Source: Hyphomicrobiales bacterium (lineage in GTDB: Bacteria; Pseudomonadota; Alphaproteobacteria; Rhizobiales; Rhizobiaceae). From it: a DNA stretch of 64,000 nt. The position numbers and the translations under genes are program-made. This document shows, one piece after another, positions 1 to 8,495 of the stretch. The stretch lies in the NCBI GenBank assembly GCA_900473045.1, contig UCKS01000058.1, positions 62,001-126,000 of the forward strand. Reading direction: 5' to 3'. The notes under the pieces are model-generated. The model had not been told where the DNA came from. It searched no databases and saw only the letters and a program-made list of their open reading frames with translations. Position 1 is the stretch's first letter. Each line of letters opens with the position of its first letter.

Positions 1-181
1 CGGCCGAGGCAAAGATGATGAAGGTGCCGACGATACTCCAGGCGACCACCAGATCCAGCCCCGTTTTCGGCGACGTTTCGGGAATATCGGCCGCCACCAC
101 CTGTGCCTCCAGTTCCGCCAGCTTTCGCTTCCTGAAAGCTCCACTCCCCGTCAAGGCAGCACCCATTTTCCGGCTCTCCAT
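1..181 (-). CDS. N-terminal fragment of a membrane protein, possibly AI-2E family transporter
   Basis: An open frame runs leftward from an ATG at 181 and leaves the window after 60 codons. The visible part is a basic, hydrophilic N-terminus (about 40 residues) followed by the start of a hydrophobic segment (DLVVAWSIVGTFIIFASA), consistent with the first membrane helix of a polytopic protein. The layout resembles rhizobial AI-2E/PerM-type permeases, but too little is present to assign a family firmly. A second in-frame ATG lies five codons downstream. Confidence 0.5.
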   Translation of the reverse strand, partial: MESRKMGAALTGSGAFRKRKLAELEAQVVAADIPETSPKTGLDLVVAWSIVGTFIIFASA

Positions 182-368
182 GTGCCCCGCGACGGTGCGC
201 AGGCGACCGGGCGGACGAATAAGATCTAATGTGCGGAAGACGCCGGCGCAGAGACAGCGCCGGTGTGTAGCCGCTGTTAACGCATTGCTTATGAAAAAGT
301 TCCGATGGAGTGCAGACGGTCAAGAAAACGGAACAATGCCCCGTACGGTCTTTTTCGATCTGGTGAAG

Positions 369-1427
369 CTAGACAGAGAAAGTCATGCGCGCGCGGGTGC
401 CGGCTGCGGAATAGCGATCGTAGGTGAGATCGCCGCCCATGGTGGCAGCCATGGCGGTAAGAATTTTCGTGCCGAGCCCGGTTCCCTTGACGGGCGCGTC
501 CGGATCAAACCCCGTACCGTCGTCCTCAACCAGAAGCTCCAGCGTATCGCCATCGCGGCGTGTCAACCGGACACGGATTTCGCCTGCTTCTCCCTGGGGG
601 TAAGCGTATTTGAAGGCGTTGGTCACCAGTTCGCTGACCACCAGCCCGAGCGAAATCACCTTGTCGGTGCTCATTTGCAGGGCATCGGCGACAAGCACGA
701 TATCATGCGGCCGTGCCTCGTCGCGCATCGAGGATTGCAGTTCGTCGAGCAGGCTCTTCAGGTAACCATCGAGATCGACCGTGCCGACCTGATTGTTGGC
801 GTAGAGATGACGATGCACGTTGCCGATGGCATGGATGCGCATCTGGGTTTCCTGCAGGGCGCTGACGGCCACGGGATCGGCAATCAGCGAGGCCTGCATG
901 CGCACAAGCGACGCCACAAGGCTGAGGCTGTTGGCGACCCGGTGATTGACCTCGCGCAGCAACAGTTCGGCGCGATCGCGCGCCTGGCGCATCGCTTCCT
1001 GTGCCGCCAGCGCTTCACGCCGCAGCCGCGCCCGCTCCAATGCCTGGTTGAGCGCGGCAATGAACAGATCGACAAAATCAGTAGAGATGCTCTTCGTTAC
1101 ATAATCGTCAGCCCCACGCTTCAGAGCCTCGACCGCAATGCTGGCGTCACCCGACCCGGTGACATAGACAACAGGCGGATGGTCCGGGATCGCGGCGATG
1201 ACGGGGAGAATATCCAGGCCGGTTTCGCCCAGCAGATAATGATCAAGCGCGATGACATCGATCCCGCCCTCTGCCAGATGGGCGAGGCCGGATGTCCGGT
1301 CGATGGCGTTGATGACCTTAAAACCCCGACGCGCCAGGTTCTTGCGCAGAAGGACCCCGAGCGCCTCGTCGTCGTCGATATAGAGTATCGTCGTCTCGTG
1401 ATGACCGGCGTGCGTCTCCCCAAACAT
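369..1427 (-). CDS. Receiver-HisKA_2 hybrid sensor kinase
   Basis: A soluble two-domain signalling protein of 352 residues. Residues 13-130 form a CheY-like receiver with acidic pocket D18-D20, phosphoacceptor D62, T90 and K112. A coiled linker leads to a HisKA_2 dimerisation domain with the presumed phospho-histidine H162 in REVNHRVANSL, then a C-terminal HATPase domain (ELVTNAFKYAYP, DDGTGFD, GTGLGTKI). There is no membrane segment, so it probably receives phosphate or signal from the upstream operon members. The ATG at 1427 shares one base with the TGA of the preceding receiver gene and has GGAGGT six bases upstream. An in-frame TTG one codon earlier is less likely. The output target is not visible. 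Confidence 0.85.
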   Translation of the reverse strand: MFGETHAGHHETTILYIDDDEALGVLLRKNLARRGFKVINAIDRTSGLAHLAEGGIDVIALDHYLLGETGLDILPVIAAIPDHPPVVYVTGSGDASIAVEALKRGADDYVTKSISTDFVDLFIAALNQALERARLRREALAAQEAMRQARDRAELLLREVNHRVANSLSLVASLVRMQASLIADPVAVSALQETQMRIHAIGNVHRHLYANNQVGTVDLDGYLKSLLDELQSSMRDEARPHDIVLVADALQMSTDKVISLGLVVSELVTNAFKYAYPQGEAGEIRVRLTRRDGDTLELLVEDDGTGFDPDAPVKGTGLGTKILTAMAATMGGDLTYDRYSAAGTRARMTFSV

Positions 1428-1873
1428 CAAGGCACCTCCGGAACACTGACGACGGACAGGAACAGGCCGAGCTGCTGGATGGCATTGACGAATTTTTCGT
1501 ATTCCATCGGCTTGGCGACATAGACATTGGCGCCGAGGTCATAGCAGCGATGGATTTCCGCGGGATCGTCCGTGGTCGTCAGGACGATCACCATGACCCG
1601 CCTGAGATGTTCGCTTTCCCGGACCCGCGCAAGAATATCCATGCCGGTCATATCCGGAAGGTTCAGGTCGAGCAGGATGAGGAGTGGCAGGCCCGCATGG
1701 ACCTTTCCGCTGCCATCCGGCCCCAGAAGATAAGACAGCGCCGTCAAGCCGGTCGCGAACGGTACGATCTCATTGGTAACGCCGGCGCGCCGGATGTTTT
1801 TCTCGATCAGCCGGGCATGCCCCTGATCGTCCTCGATCATGATGATGGCGACCGGTTGTACTCCGTTGTTCAT
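1427..1873 (-). CDS. Single-domain response regulator (Rcp1/CheY-like)
   Basis: A 148-residue stand-alone receiver. The acidic pocket is E14-D15-D16, the phosphoacceptor is D69 in ILLDLNLPDMTG, the switch threonine is at T99/T100 and the conserved lysine is K121 in AKP. There is no output domain, so it acts by protein contact or phosphotransfer. Its ATG overlaps the TGA of the upstream CHASE3 kinase as ATGA (1870-1873), with GGGGGGAGAC directly before it, which points to translational coupling. The order membrane kinase, short receiver, receiver-kinase suggests a small phosphorelay, which is an inference from gene order. Confidence 0.9.
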   Translation of the reverse strand: MNNGVQPVAIIMIEDDQGHARLIEKNIRRAGVTNEIVPFATGLTALSYLLGPDGSGKVHAGLPLLILLDLNLPDMTGMDILARVRESEHLRRVMVIVLTTTDDPAEIHRCYDLGANVYVAKPMEYEKFVNAIQQLGLFLSVVSVPEVP

Positions 1874-3363
1874 GTCTCCCCCCTGCCTTTTGTCGATCGA
1901 ATGTCAGCCGCAAACGTCACGGTGAAAGTCGTTCCCTCCCCGAGAACCGACCGCACCGCCACGTCTCCTCCCAGACGGCGAACCAGTGCGCGCACATGCG
2001 CAAGGCCTATCCCCTCGCCCGGCCTGTCCTGCAGTCCGGAGCGCCGGAAAAGTTCGAAAATCCGCTCCTGATCCCGCTCTGCAATACCCCTTCCATTGTC
2101 GGCAACCTCGATGGCCGCAGTGCCGTCGATTACCGCGCCAGACACATGGATAAGCGCCGGCCGCGATGGATCGGCATATTTTATGGCATTGTCGAAAAGG
2201 TTGCCGAAAATCTGCTGCAAGGCAAGCCGATCCGAGACAACGAGCGGCAAGTTTGATGAGAGCACGACACTGGCACCGCTTTCGTCCAGCCTGTGCTGCA
2301 GGTTGGCGACGGTCTCCGCCAGCAATGCCGCAAGATCGAGCCGGTCCTGGCTCAACTGCCGGCTCCCTGCCCGCGCCAGCCTCAAAATCTCATTGATCAG
2401 ATCATCCATGCGCCGCATCGAGGACCGGATGAAACCCAGCGCTTCTGGAATATCGACATCGACCGCCTCAAGCGCAATTTTTTCGGTCAGCGCATCACGG
2501 GCCGCAGGCGGTTTCTTCATGTAGTCGGCAAAGATAGCCGCCGCTCGTTCAAGTTCGGAGGTGAAGCCCATGATATTGACCAGCGGTGCGCGCAGATCAT
2601 GGCCGACGATATAGGAATAGCTTTGCAATTCGCGATTGGCGCGTTCCAGGAACTGTGTGCGCTGGCCGATCCGGACCTCAAGCATTTCGTTGTGCTCGGC
2701 AAGCGCTTTGCGCGCTGCCTCCAGTTGCCGCGCATGGGCGGCAGCGAGATAGACGGCGCCTCCGACCAGGACGACCAGCAGCACCGCGCCGCCCGTGATC
2801 GAGATCAGCAACCACCGCGCCGCATTGTCGAGAGATATGCCTTTCTGAAAGCTGATATTGCTCGTAACGGCGTTGATCCTTGTCATGATCTCGCGGATTT
2901 CATCCATCGCCATCTTGCCAGCGTCACTACGAACGATGGCAACGGCTTCTGCATCCCTGCCCGCCGCTTTGGTGGCGATGGTCTTGCGCATCTCTGCAAG
3001 CTTATCGTCCACCAGACGCTTGAGGCGGTCGATGGTCACATCGCTGATGCCCGCCTTTCTCATGTCACTGGTAATGCTGGTAAACTGAAGATTGACGAGC
3101 GCTTCGGCACGCTTGAAAGGCGCCAGATACTTCTCTTCGCCGGTGATCAGATAGCCGCGCTGGCTGGTTTCGGCATCCTGCACTAGACTGAAAAGCAGCA
3201 GCGCCCGATCGTTCAACCCAGCAGCTTCAAGCGCGTCCCTGGAGTTCTGCCGGGTTTGATTGGCAAAGCGGAGCGAGACAAGAACAACGGCGAGAAGCAA
3301 GATGGCCCCCGCCATCAGCAAGAGCGGCACGGCTCGGGAAAACGCCGGTCTTGCGATCACCAT
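1870..3363 (-). CDS. CHASE3-domain membrane sensor histidine kinase
   Basis: A membrane-bound sensor kinase of about 497 residues. Starting at the ATG at 3363 gives a short basic N-terminus, membrane helix 1 (about 8-30), a periplasmic CHASE3-type helical sensor (about 40-175, including QDAETSQRGYLITGEEKYL), helix 2 (about 180-205), a coiled linker and a HisKA domain with H255 in GHDLRAPLVNIMGF. The HATPase domain follows, with N box FGNLFDNAIKYA and G boxes VADNGRGI and GEGIGLAHVR. The frame stays open to 3462, but those 33 extra residues look unlike a kinase N-terminus. A GTG at 3375 is an alternative start. It is the first gene of a three-gene overlapping operon and its ligand is unknown. 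Confidence 0.88.
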   Translation of the reverse strand: MVIARPAFSRAVPLLLMAGAILLLAVVLVSLRFANQTRQNSRDALEAAGLNDRALLLFSLVQDAETSQRGYLITGEEKYLAPFKRAEALVNLQFTSITSDMRKAGISDVTIDRLKRLVDDKLAEMRKTIATKAAGRDAEAVAIVRSDAGKMAMDEIREIMTRINAVTSNISFQKGISLDNAARWLLISITGGAVLLVVLVGGAVYLAAAHARQLEAARKALAEHNEMLEVRIGQRTQFLERANRELQSYSYIVGHDLRAPLVNIMGFTSELERAAAIFADYMKKPPAARDALTEKIALEAVDVDIPEALGFIRSSMRRMDDLINEILRLARAGSRQLSQDRLDLAALLAETVANLQHRLDESGASVVLSSNLPLVVSDRLALQQIFGNLFDNAIKYADPSRPALIHVSGAVIDGTAAIEVADNGRGIAERDQERIFELFRRSGLQDRPGEGIGLAHVRALVRRLGGDVAVRSVLGEGTTFTVTFAADIRSTKGRGET

Positions 3364-3533
3364 TCCCCACCCCACAACAGCCGAATATTCCTCCCGGCCG
3401 GGCAGCCCTATGCGGCGTGACGGATGGCGGAGCAACTTCGAAGTGCAATTTTTGTGAGACACTCACGCCGCGAACGTACATCGTTCGCGGCAAAATAAAA
3501 ACGTTTATATCGCGCGCTTTTTAGCAGCGTGCC

Positions 3534-3704
3534 TCAATATCGTTCCGGCGGGAAAACATGCAGAGTCAGTGAGAACAGGCCAAGGCCCAGGATCACGACG
3601 ATCAGCGTATTGGCGATGTCTTCCGAATTTGCAGGCAGAACGCCCAAGCCCACAACCGCAGCGGCGAGCAGGAACAGGCATACCCTTGGCAACCAGTACA
3701 GCAT
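3534..3704 (-). CDS. Small two-helix membrane protein, DUF1328-like
   Basis: A 56-residue hydrophobic protein with two predicted membrane helices, roughly residues 4-22 and 31-51, and a short polar end FPPERY. Size and layout resemble the small DUF1328/YtjA-type inner-membrane proteins of proteobacteria, but the match is by general character only. The ATG at 3704 has AAGGAA about eight bases upstream. The frame stays open to 3905, but the extra N-terminus has no membrane or domain character. It stands alone between the sensory operon and a divergent secreted-protein gene. Confidence 0.6.
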   Translation of the reverse strand: MLYWLPRVCLFLLAAAVVGLGVLPANSEDIANTLIVVILGLGLFSLTLHVFPPERY

Positions 3705-3889
3705 GGCACATTCCTTTATGTTGGAGAGCATTCCCTTGGAATACGCAGATAAACGCCGCGAGACCCGAATGGTTCCATCGCTTCGCGGTGTTCGTCGAGA
3801 AACTTTTGGCGCGGGTTCTCCGTTATCCTTCCGTTGAATAATCCAACTGACGGGCGCACCGTATGGAGCGCAATGCGACGGAGACTGCC

Positions 3890-4276
3890 ATGCGGACAAT
3901 TGCAATCGTCATTCTGGGCGCCACGATCTCCAGCCTTGCTGTGGCGGCGGAGGCAACGCAGATGAAGGAAGCCGACATCCGCAGCCTCATCATCGGTAAG
4001 ACCATCTATCTCGCAGCCCCAATGGGTGGAGAATTCCCGCTCAACTATCATCCCTCCGGCGACGTCGATGGAAGCGGCAAGGCGCTCGGCCTTGGCAAAT
4101 TTATCCAGCCAACGGACAAGGGCCGCTGGTGGATCAAATCCGACAAACTCTGCCAGCAGTTCAAGGTCTGGTACGACGGATCGCCCATGTGTTTCGACCT
4201 GACGGAAACCGGCGAAGGTAGGGTCAAATGGGTGCGGGACAACGGCGAAACCGGCACGGCGCGCATCGGCAACTGA
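3890..4276 (+). CDS. Secreted hypothetical protein
   Basis: A 128-residue protein with a clear Sec signal peptide (MRTIAIVILGATISSLAVAA, cleavage probably after AVAA near residue 20) and a mature part of about 108 residues. The mature part contains IIGKTIYL, a tryptophan pair in KGRWWIKSDKLCQQF, and two cysteines (in KLCQQF and PMCFDL) that could form one disulfide. The compact beta-rich look recalls small periplasmic DUF995-like proteins of rhizobia, which is a guess. The ATG at 3890 is preferred over the one at 3863 because it puts the signal peptide at the N-terminus and has GGAGA just upstream. No function can be assigned. Confidence 0.65.
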   Translation: MRTIAIVILGATISSLAVAAEATQMKEADIRSLIIGKTIYLAAPMGGEFPLNYHPSGDVDGSGKALGLGKFIQPTDKGRWWIKSDKLCQQFKVWYDGSPMCFDLTETGEGRVKWVRDNGETGTARIGN

Positions 4277-4293
4277 TGACCGGAAACGAAGAA

Positions 4294-4319
4294 GGCCGGC
4301 AACTCTGCAGCTGCCGGCC
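4294..4319. terminator. Bidirectional intrinsic terminator between convergent genes
   Basis: GGCCGGCA (4294-4301) pairs with TGCCGGCC (4312-4319) around a 10-base loop. On the minus strand it is followed by TTCTTCGTTT, so it mainly serves the RidA gene. It lies 17 bases past the stop of the secreted-protein gene. Confidence 0.65.
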
Positions 4320-4342
4320 CTCTGTTGGTTCGATCGCGGCGC

Positions 4343-4693
4343 TTAGAGAGCGGCGATGACGATGACTTCGACGAGGTATTCCGGGGTGGCAAGCTTGGCT
4401 TCGCCAGTTGCACGGGACGGTGTGTTGCCCTGCGATGCCCAGGCATCCCAGACGGCATTCATCTTCGGGAAATCGACCATGTCGGCCAGCCAGATGGTTG
4501 CCGAGAGGATACGGGACTTGTCCGTGCCGGCCTGCGCCAGCAGGCGATCGACCGAAGCGAGGGCCTGCTTGGTCTGCTCGGTCACGTCGGAGCCGGCTTC
4601 GCCAACCTGGCCGGCGAGATAGACGGTACCATTGTGCACAACGGCCTGGCTCATGCGCGGACCGGTTTCGAAGCGTTTGATTTCCATCTTCAT
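4343..4693 (-). CDS. RidA/YjgF/UK114 family protein
   Basis: A 116-residue protein matching the RidA family over its whole length. RidA proteins are cytosolic trimers that hydrolyse reactive enamine/imine intermediates released by PLP enzymes. The conserved segments [30 protein letters not shown] and the C-terminal [19 protein letters not shown] are visible, including the arginine that binds the substrate carboxylate in catalytically active members. It is a single gene between a terminator and the dpp operon, which runs in the same direction but starts 5 kb upstream. This may be a RidA subgroup other than archetypal RidA, so the exact substrate is open. Confidence 0.9.
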   Translation of the reverse strand: MKMEIKRFETGPRMSQAVVHNGTVYLAGQVGEAGSDVTEQTKQALASVDRLLAQAGTDKSRILSATIWLADMVDFPKMNAVWDAWASQGNTPSRATGEAKLATPEYLVEVIVIAAL

Positions 4694-4805
4694 ATTCCTC
4701 GTAAGATGCGGCAGGCCGCATATGAATTGCGTTGACGCAGGCGCTTTATCGCAGAATGATGGTCAGTGGAACCGTCATCACGCGATTGCGGCGCCTACGC
4801 ATCGT

Positions 4806-5633
4806 TCAGGCTGCGTTTTTCCGGGCAAGCCGTGCCTTGATGCTGTCGACATCGGCGCGTGGCGTCGCGGCAAACAGCGTCTTGGTGTAATTGTGCTTGG
4901 GATCGGCAAAGACCTCTTCCCGGCTGCCATATTCGACGGCTTCACCGTAATACATCACCATCACATCATCGGCGATGTAGCGCACCACCGACAGGTCGTG
5001 GCTGATGAAAACGTAAGTCAGCTGAAACTCGTCCTGCAGGTCGGCGAGCAGGTTGAGAACCTGTGCCTGTACCGAAAGATCGAGTGCCGAAACCGGCTCG
5101 TCCAGCACCAGAAGCCGCGGATTGAGCATCAGCGCACGGGCAATCGCCACGCGCTGGCGCTGGCCGCCGGAAAACATGTGCGGATAACGGCCGTAATGCT
5201 TTTCCTCAAGCCCGACCTTCTTCAGCATGGCCATGGCCTTGTCGCGACGGTCGTCGGCTTTCATATGGGTGTTGATGATCAGCGGTTCTGTGAGGATTTC
5301 GCCGATCTTCTTGCGCGGGTTCAGCGTGCCATAGGGGTTCTGGAAGACGATCTGCACCTTCTGGCGCATTTCCGGCGTCAGCCGTTCCTTGGCGATATCG
5401 ACCTTGTTACCATCGATCAGCATGTCGCCCGAGGTTGCCGGATCGATCATGGTGACGATGCGGGCCAGCGTCGATTTTCCGCAGCCGCTTTCGCCGACGA
5501 TGGCCAGCGTCTTGCCCTGATCGACGGCAAAGCTCACGCCCTTGACGGCGTGAACGGTCTTTGCCTTTTTGAACAGGCTGCCCGGAATGTGATAGTCGCG
5601 GGTGAGGTTTCTGGCTTCGAGAACATGGGTCAT
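4806..5633 (-). CDS. dppF: Dipeptide/oligopeptide ABC transporter ATPase, DppF-type
   Basis: A 275-residue ABC ATPase. It has Walker [10 protein letters not shown]-loop QNPYGTLNP, signature [15 protein letters not shown], Walker B LLVLDEP and switch histidine FISHDLSV. It ends with the oligopeptide/dipeptide-type C-terminal extension. It is the last gene of dppABCDF, and its ATG overlaps the dppD stop by four bases (5630-5633). With DppD it forms the ATPase pair driving peptide import. In rhizobia Dpp systems can also carry delta-aminolevulinate or heme, and this cannot be read from the sequence. Confidence 0.92.
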   Translation of the reverse strand: MTHVLEARNLTRDYHIPGSLFKKAKTVHAVKGVSFAVDQGKTLAIVGESGCGKSTLARIVTMIDPATSGDMLIDGNKVDIAKERLTPEMRQKVQIVFQNPYGTLNPRKKIGEILTEPLIINTHMKADDRRDKAMAMLKKVGLEEKHYGRYPHMFSGGQRQRVAIARALMLNPRLLVLDEPVSALDLSVQAQVLNLLADLQDEFQLTYVFISHDLSVVRYIADDVMVMYYGEAVEYGSREEVFADPKHNYTKTLFAATPRADVDSIKARLARKNAA

Positions 5634-6487
5634 CGAAAAGCTCCTGCAAAGATCTGGTCGTCGCTGAGGAATTCCGCGATCGTCGGCAGCCGGTCGCCGG
5701 TGGCGTTGTCCGGAAGTGCCGACAGAAGCGCGCGCGTGTATTCGCTCTTGGGTGATTCAAACAGCGACAGCACGTCGGCCTCCTCGATCTTGCGGCCCTT
5801 GTACTGGACGATGACGCGGTCGGCGGTTTCCGCCACCACACCCATATTGTGCGTGATGATGATCAGGCCCATGCCATGTTCGGCCTGCAGCCGCATCAGC
5901 AGATCGAGGATCTGCTTCTGGATGGTGACGTCGAGCGCCGTGGTCGGTTCGTCGGCAATCAGCAGCTTCGGATTGCACGACAGCGCAATGGCGATCATCA
6001 CGCGCTGGCACTGGCCACCCGACATCTGGTGCGGGAAATGCCCAAGGCGTTCTGCAGGATTGGGAATGCCGACCAGATCGAACAGTTCGATCGCCCGCGC
6101 CCGGCGGGCCTTCTTGTCGAGACCGAGGTGAATGCGCAGCACTTCCTCGATCTGGAAGCCCACCGTGAAGCACGGGTTGAGACTGGCAACCGGCTCCTGG
6201 AAGATCATGGCAATATCCTTGCCGACGATCTTGCGCCGATCCGACGGCGAAAGGCCGAGCAGATCGATGCCGTTGAACAGCAGCTTGTCGGCGGTGACCT
6301 TGGCCGTCCAGGGCAAGAGGCCCATGGCCGCCAGCATCGATACCGACTTGCCGGAACCGGATTCACCGACGATCGCCAGCACTTCGCCGGCATTGACCTT
6401 CATCGAGACGCCATCGACGGCACGGAAAGGACCGGCAGCCGTCTGGAACTCGACGACGAGATTTTCGATTTCGAAAAGCGACATCAT
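5630..6487 (-). CDS. dppD: Dipeptide/oligopeptide ABC transporter ATPase, DppD-type
   Basis: A 285-residue ABC ATPase partner of DppF. It has Walker [10 protein letters not shown]-loop [11 protein letters not shown], signature [15 protein letters not shown], Walker B LLIADEP and switch HNMGVV. The ATG at 6487 overlaps the dppC stop as ATGA and a second ATG follows immediately at 6484. The signature loop has Cys where most members have Arg (SGGQCQR), which is tolerated in many DppD-like proteins. Confidence 0.92.
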   Translation of the reverse strand: MMSLFEIENLVVEFQTAAGPFRAVDGVSMKVNAGEVLAIVGESGSGKSVSMLAAMGLLPWTAKVTADKLLFNGIDLLGLSPSDRRKIVGKDIAMIFQEPVASLNPCFTVGFQIEEVLRIHLGLDKKARRARAIELFDLVGIPNPAERLGHFPHQMSGGQCQRVMIAIALSCNPKLLIADEPTTALDVTIQKQILDLLMRLQAEHGMGLIIITHNMGVVAETADRVIVQYKGRKIEEADVLSLFESPKSEYTRALLSALPDNATGDRLPTIAEFLSDDQIFAGAFR

Positions 6488-7377
6488 GACCTCTTCAACT
6501 TCGGATCAAGCGCATCGCGCAGGCCGTCGCCCATCAGATTGATGGCAATGACGGTGATGAGAATGGCAAGGCCGGGGAAGGTGACGACCCACCAGGCGCG
6601 CTGGATGAACTCGCGGGCTTCGGCCAGCATCGTGCCCCATTCCGGTGTCGGCGGCTGAGCACCCATACCGAGGAAGCCAAGTGCCGCCGCGTCGAGGATC
6701 GCCGCCGAGAAGGCGAGTGTCGCCTGGACGATCAACGGTGCGAGGCAATTCGGCAGGATTGTCAGGAACATCAGGCGCATTGTGCCGGCACCGGCGACCC
6801 TGGACGCGATGACGTAATCCTTGGTGCGCTCGGACATGACTGCGGCGCGCGTCAGCCGCACGAAATGCGGCAGGTTGACCAGCGAGATCGCGATCATCGC
6901 GTTGACCAGTCCCGGCCCGAGCACCGCAACCAGCACCAGGGCCAGAAGCAACGACGGAAAGGCCAGGATGATATCCATGACGCGCATGATGATCGTATCG
7001 GTGCGGCCGCGGAAATAGCCGGCGATCAGGCCGACGAGAACGCCGGAGATGACCGAAAGCGTCACCACCACAAGGCCGATGAACAACGAGAAACGCGCGC
7101 CGTAGATCAGCCGCGACAGGATATCGCGGCCGACGGCATCGGTGCCGAGAAGATAGGTCCACTGCCCGCCTTGCGTCCAGCCGGGCGGCAACAGCAGCAC
7201 ATCGCGGTTCTGCACACTTGGGCTGTGCGGTGCGACGAAAGCCGCAAAGACAGCAACGAACAGGATGATCAGGAAGAAAACAAGCCCCATCACCGCGCCC
7301 TTGTTGCGCGAGAAATAGAACCAGAATTCGGCAAAGCCGGTCTGCGGCTTGGTAGTTTTGATTTCAGCGACAGCCAT
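6484..7377 (-). CDS. dppC: Dipeptide ABC transporter permease, DppC-type
   Basis: A 297-residue inner-membrane permease with about six helices. The cytoplasmic N-terminus is followed by helix VFFLIILFVAVFAAFVAP. The binding-protein-dependent EAA-type loop appears as RVAGAGTMRLMFLTILPN, preceded by the conserved region SERTKDYVIASRV. It starts nine bases after the dppB stop with TAGGAGGG upstream of ATG 7377, and overlaps dppD by four bases. It forms the membrane channel with DppB. Confidence 0.92.
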   Translation of the reverse strand: MAVAEIKTTKPQTGFAEFWFYFSRNKGAVMGLVFFLIILFVAVFAAFVAPHSPSVQNRDVLLLPPGWTQGGQWTYLLGTDAVGRDILSRLIYGARFSLFIGLVVVTLSVISGVLVGLIAGYFRGRTDTIIMRVMDIILAFPSLLLALVLVAVLGPGLVNAMIAISLVNLPHFVRLTRAAVMSERTKDYVIASRVAGAGTMRLMFLTILPNCLAPLIVQATLAFSAAILDAAALGFLGMGAQPPTPEWGTMLAEAREFIQRAWWVVTFPGLAILITVIAINLMGDGLRDALDPKLKRS

Positions 7378-7386
7378 CAGACCCTC

Positions 7387-8391
7387 CTAATGCCGGATAC
7401 GCGGGTTGATGAAGCCGTAAAGCACATCAACGATGAGGTTGATGATCATGATCATGGCGGCGATCAGCATGAGCCCGCCCTGCACGACCTGATAGTCACG
7501 CTTGAACACCGAATCGACCATCCATTTGCCGATGCCCGGCCAGGAGAAGATCGTTTCGGTCAGGATCGCACCGGCCAACAACACCCCGACCTGCAGGCCG
7601 ATGGTGGTGATGACCGGGATCAGAGCGTTGCGCAACGCGTGCACACCGATGACCCGGAACGGCGACAGGCCCTTGGAGCGGGCGGTACGGACATAATCCT
7701 CGCCGAGCACTTCCAGCATGGCCGAGCGCGTCTGGCGGGCGATGACCGCCAGCGGAATGGTCGCCAGCACGACAGTCGGCAAGATCAGATAACTGACCGC
7801 CGACTTGAAGGCGCCGGCCTGCCCCGAGATCAGACTGTCGATCAGCATGAAGCCGGTGACCTGCGGGAAGAAGTACATCATCGAGATGCGTCCCGAGACC
7901 GGCGTCCAGCCGAGATAGCCGGAGAAGAAGATGATGAGCAGCAAGCCCCACCAGAAGATCGGCATCGAATAGCCGACGAGGGCGACACCCATCAGCGACT
8001 GGTCGAGCCAGGTCCCCCGTTTCACCGCAGCAATCACACCGGCCGGAATGCCGAGCAACACCGCAACAATGATGGCGCAGAGCGACAGCTCCAGCGTTGC
8101 CGGGAAAAGGTTCATGAAATCGTCAAGAACCGGCCGCTTGGTGACGATGGACGAACCGAAGTCACCCGTCACGAGACCGCCGAGATAATCGAAATACTGA
8201 ACGTACATCGGCCTGTCGAGACCGAGCTGGTTCATGAGTTCGGCGTGCCGTTCCGGAGCCATGACGCGCTCACCCGACATCAACATGACCGGATCTCCCG
8301 GCAATAATCGGATGAAGGAGAACGCGATCAGCGATACCCCGAGGAACGTGGGTATCAGGACGGCGAGACGTCCGAAGATAAAGCGCAACAT
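7387..8391 (-). CDS. dppB: Dipeptide ABC transporter permease, DppB-type
   Basis: A 334-residue permease beginning MLRFIFGRLAVLIPTFLGVS, the standard DppB/OppB N-terminus. It has the motif FSFIRLLPGDPV, the loop EDYVRTARSKGLSPFRVIGVHALRN (here split as EDYVRTARSKG and VHALRNALIPV) and about six helices. The ATG at 8391 is chosen because it begins at the family N-terminus and has GAAGGGA upstream. The frame extends to 8460 but with non-homologous basic residues. It follows dppA after a 104-base gap that holds a stem-loop. Confidence 0.92.
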   Translation of the reverse strand: MLRFIFGRLAVLIPTFLGVSLIAFSFIRLLPGDPVMLMSGERVMAPERHAELMNQLGLDRPMYVQYFDYLGGLVTGDFGSSIVTKRPVLDDFMNLFPATLELSLCAIIVAVLLGIPAGVIAAVKRGTWLDQSLMGVALVGYSMPIFWWGLLLIIFFSGYLGWTPVSGRISMMYFFPQVTGFMLIDSLISGQAGAFKSAVSYLILPTVVLATIPLAVIARQTRSAMLEVLGEDYVRTARSKGLSPFRVIGVHALRNALIPVITTIGLQVGVLLAGAILTETIFSWPGIGKWMVDSVFKRDYQVVQGGLMLIAAMIMIINLIVDVLYGFINPRIRH

Positions 8392-8456
8392 GGGAGCCAA
8401 TCCCTTCTTTCTTTTGAAAAACCGACGGCCCGAATGTCTTCGAGCCGCCGGCCATT

Positions 8457-8476
8457 GCACGCTCTTTGTGGCGTGC
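8457..8476 (-). other. Stem-loop in the dppA-dppB gap
   Basis: GCACGC (8457-8462) pairs with GCGTGC (8471-8476) around an eight-base loop, 20 bases after the dppA stop. No U-tract follows on the transcribed strand, so it is more likely to protect the dppA message or attenuate partly than to terminate fully. Binding-protein genes are usually expressed above their permease genes. Confidence 0.45.
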
Positions 8477-8495
8477 CTTTCTTTTTTAGCCGATC

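Noticed and set aside
4632-6131. A 499-codon frame opposite dppD/dppF.
   Set aside because: Same antisense effect. The ABC motifs on the minus strand are complete.
6865-8307. A 480-codon frame opposite dppB/dppC, rich in Asp, Gln and His.
   Set aside because: Antisense to two intact permeases, and the composition is typical of reversed membrane-protein codons.
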